Assembly: GCA_025055115.1 (NCBI GenBank)
Contig: JANWYJ010000060.1
Location: 1-34,985 of the forward strand
Reading direction: 5' to 3'
Length of the DNA stretch: 34,985 nucleotides
Source of the DNA: Gemmata sp.
GTDB taxonomy: Bacteria; Planctomycetota; Planctomycetia; Gemmatales; Gemmataceae
Both the position numbers and the translations under genes were made by a program. The notes beneath the pieces were generated by a model. That model was not told the DNA's origin and did not search any database. It was given only the letters and a program-made list of their open reading frames with translations. Numbering within the stretch: position 1 is the first letter of the stretch; each line of letters starts with the position of its first letter. Shown here one piece after another: positions 33,576-34,985 of this stretch.

Positions 33576-34061
33576 ATCGCTCACCCCACCGCTCCCACTT
33601 GTCGGCAGTTGCAACAACTTCCGCCAACAACGACCAACGGCGCGCAAAAAAACCGTGACCCCGGGGCTTCTTTCCCAGAGCCGGCTTTCCAAGAACCCGC
33701 TTTCCCTGACGCTTGGCTCCAACGTGGCTGAGCGAACCGACAACGTGGCTGGTGCCCCACCTCCATCTCAGCTGGCTGACGAAGCTTGCTCAGCTGGCCG
33801 ACGAAGCTTGCTCAGTTGGCCGACGAAGCTTGGCTTTGGCCGACGAAGCTTGGCTTTGACCGACGAAGCTTGGCTTTGGCCGACGAAGCTTGGCTTTCTT
33901 CCAGCAACTCGCGAAGAAGTGAGGGGGTTCTCGTCTCAGCCGTTGTTCCCGGGCAGCGGTGAGAATCTCCGCTACGATGCAGCCAGAAAGCGTTGAGGAG
34001 TTAACATGAATAAGGAATTAACATGAGAAGGTGAAAGGACGTTGGAAGGTGAGAATCTCCC
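33576..34061. other. Non-coding region with tandem and dispersed repeats
   Basis: No supported gene. It holds the 20/22-bp tandem array (33768-33893), a copy of the 3' end of the TIM-barrel gene (33958-33996) and a short duplication around GAGTTAACATGAATAAGGAATTAACATGAG (33998-34026). The reading frame across 33655-33996 is made of the tandem repeat and is not a credible protein. Confidence 0.6.
33768..33893. repeat. Tandem array, three 22-bp and three 20-bp units
   Basis: Three units of TCAGCTGGCCGACGAAGCTTGC type (33768-33833) are followed by three units of CTTTGGCCGACGAAGCTTGG type (33834-33893). All share (G/A)CCGACGAAGCTTG with one variant base in the first unit. The change of unit length from 22 to 20 midway suggests two expansion steps. 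Confidence 0.95.
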
Positions 34062-34086
34062 CTACGAGATAGCCAGATAGCGTTGG
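33958..34086. repeat. Copy of the TIM-barrel gene 3' end, 90-bp offset
   Basis: Segments 33958-33996 and 34048-34086 are related (GGTGAGAATCTCC start). The second contains the last codons and TAG stop of the minus-strand gene. The first holds a TAG in the same frame, 90 nt further on. Confidence 0.85.
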
Positions 34087-34898
34087 AGAAACTCGAACGA
34101 TCGGCGGGCGGTGGCCACAGCATCGTGGCTGTGCCGGCTCAGTTCGACATACACACCACCGCGGTACCGCGCGGCCCGCAATCCCGTGAACACGTCGGCG
34201 AAATCGACTTCTCCTTCACCAAACATCCGGTGATCGTGAATGCCGCGAAGCATATCCTCGATGTGGATGTTCCAGAGCACCGGTTGCCACTGCGTCAGAA
34301 ACCGGCTGACGGGTAACTCGCCTTGGCACACCAAGTGACCGATGTCGAGGGTGAGGCCGAAGTACGGATGATGGACGCGGTCGAACAGTTCGGCGAAGCG
34401 GTCGAGGGTATCGATGAACATACCCGGTTCTGGCTCGAAGGCCAGCCGGACATTGCGCGTCGCGGCGTACTCGGCCAGGCGGGAGCAACCATCCACGAGC
34501 CGCTGCATCAGTTCCGCAGCCGGGGCCTCGTCGGTGGGCGTTCCAGACCAGAAGCTGACGGCCTCGGCCTGTAGGTCGGCGGCAATGTCGATGCATTGTT
34601 TCAAGAAGCAGAAGCGCGTCTGGCGTTCGGTGGATGATGGGCTGAGCAGTGTCGGTTGGTGCTTGCGGCGAGGATCGAGGAGAAAACGGGCACCCGTTTC
34701 GATCACGCAGCGGAGTTGATGGTAGGCCAATTGCTTCCGCACAGCGGTGAGGCGGTCGGGTAGTTCCGGGGCCAATGGGTCGAGGTGGTGAACGTCGAGA
34801 GTGAGGGCCACGCCGCGATAGCCAAGGCTGGCGATGATGGCAAGAGCATCGTCGAGCCGGTGATGGGCAAAGCCGTTGGTGTTGTAGCCGAGAAACAT
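34062..34898 (-). CDS. Sugar phosphate isomerase/epimerase-like TIM-barrel protein
   Basis: The product has 278 residues, normal for xylose-isomerase-like TIM barrels (PF01261). It begins MFLGYNTNGFAHHRLDDALA and has metal-site candidates typical of the family: LAFEPEPGMFID (Glu), LTLDIGHLVCQ (Asp/His), NIHIEDMLRGIHDHR (His/Glu/Asp) and GGVYVELSRHSH (Glu). Such enzymes isomerise or epimerise sugars or related alpha-hydroxy carbonyls with a divalent metal. Genes of this type also occur in ebo metabolite-transport clusters, but the neighbours that would show this lie outside the window. The start at 34898 is preceded by GGGGGG, then by a 16-bp tandem repeat. Confidence 0.75.
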   Translation of the reverse strand: MFLGYNTNGFAHHRLDDALAIIASLGYRGVALTLDVHHLDPLAPELPDRLTAVRKQLAYHQLRCVIETGARFLLDPRRKHQPTLLSPSSTERQTRFCFLKQCIDIAADLQAEAVSFWSGTPTDEAPAAELMQRLVDGCSRLAEYAATRNVRLAFEPEPGMFIDTLDRFAELFDRVHHPYFGLTLDIGHLVCQGELPVSRFLTQWQPVLWNIHIEDMLRGIHDHRMFGEGEVDFADVFTGLRAARYRGGVYVELSRHSHDAVATARRSFEFLQRYLAIS

Positions 34899-34910
34899 AC
34901 GCCCCCCGAG

Positions 34911-34985
34911 CTTGGCTGGTGATTCGCTTGGCTGGTGATTCGCTTGGCTGGTGATTCGCTTGGCTGGTGATTCGCTTGGCTGGTG
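34911..34985. repeat. 16-bp tandem repeat running off the right edge
   Basis: CTTGGCTGGTGATTCG is repeated perfectly four times (34911-34974), and a partial fifth copy reaches the window end. It starts 12 bp upstream of the TIM-barrel start codon, so it occupies the place of that gene's promoter or leader. Confidence 0.97.

Noticed and set aside
33768-33893. Possible CRISPR-like array
   Set aside because: The units are directly adjacent with no unique spacers and no cas genes are near.
33655-33996. 113-codon plus-strand reading frame
   Set aside because: Mostly encodes the tandem repeat and overlaps the copied gene end; no start signal.
34911-34985. Possible CRISPR or attachment site
   Set aside because: It is a simple head-to-tail 16-mer without spacers, integrase or tRNA.

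Overview
The window looks like a chromosome segment from a planctomycete, probably of the Gemmata/Gemmataceae type. Support comes from a TIGR03000-type secreted protein, DUF1573, a MoxR/VWA (Bat-like) cluster, a large secreted S9 peptidase, an FHA protein, a YkgJ-type cysteine-cluster protein and a small CxxC protein family I recall from Gemmata-like genomes. Coding GC is high, gene density is moderate, and many products carry signal peptides. No rRNA, tRNA, CRISPR array, transposase or integrase was seen. The taxonomic call is inference from gene content.

Layout. Positions 1-3210 (minus) hold an envelope redox unit: a membrane-anchored thioredoxin/NHL-propeller protein followed by two DsbD-alpha-like secreted proteins, the last running off the left edge. 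Positions 3446-5754 (minus) hold an M48 membrane metallopeptidase and a TIGR03000 protein. Positions 5755-7410 are a repeat-rich non-coding stretch. Positions 7411-11205 hold an OlsB-like acyltransferase (+), a proline-rich secreted protein (-) and a secreted alpha/beta hydrolase (+). Positions 11486-17216 (+) hold a DUF1573 protein, a strong terminator, then two VWA proteins, a TPR protein and a BatD-like protein. A 1031-aa S9 peptidase (-) separates these from a divergent moxR (+), which is followed by an lgt that carries an internal PDZ-like insertion.

Positions 23127-25624 (-) hold a small HExxH membrane protein, a right-handed beta-helix protein and an FHA protein. Positions 25860-27674 (+) hold a chimeric glycosyltransferase. 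Positions 27789-31638 (-) hold a YkgJ-like protein, a zinc-ribbon membrane protein, a glycosylasparaginase-type hydrolase and csrA. Positions 32434-33575 (-) hold a compact unit: two small genes behind a near-consensus sigma70 promoter (TTGACA, 17-bp spacer, TATAAA), a structured leader and paired TAGAC motifs upstream, in unusually AT-rich DNA. Positions 34062-34898 (-) hold a TIM-barrel sugar isomerase/epimerase-like protein, with a 16-bp tandem repeat upstream.

The most unusual signal is not a gene. Most intergenic spaces carry imperfect near-tandem copies of neighbouring sequence. At nine gene 3' ends the copy includes the stop-codon region, and in six of these the echoed stop lies in the same reading frame (offsets 15, 21, 24, 90, 102 and 144 nt). 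For two genes the open in-frame extension ends in a degenerate copy of the protein's own C-terminus. I report this as the main candidate for an undescribed phenomenon.
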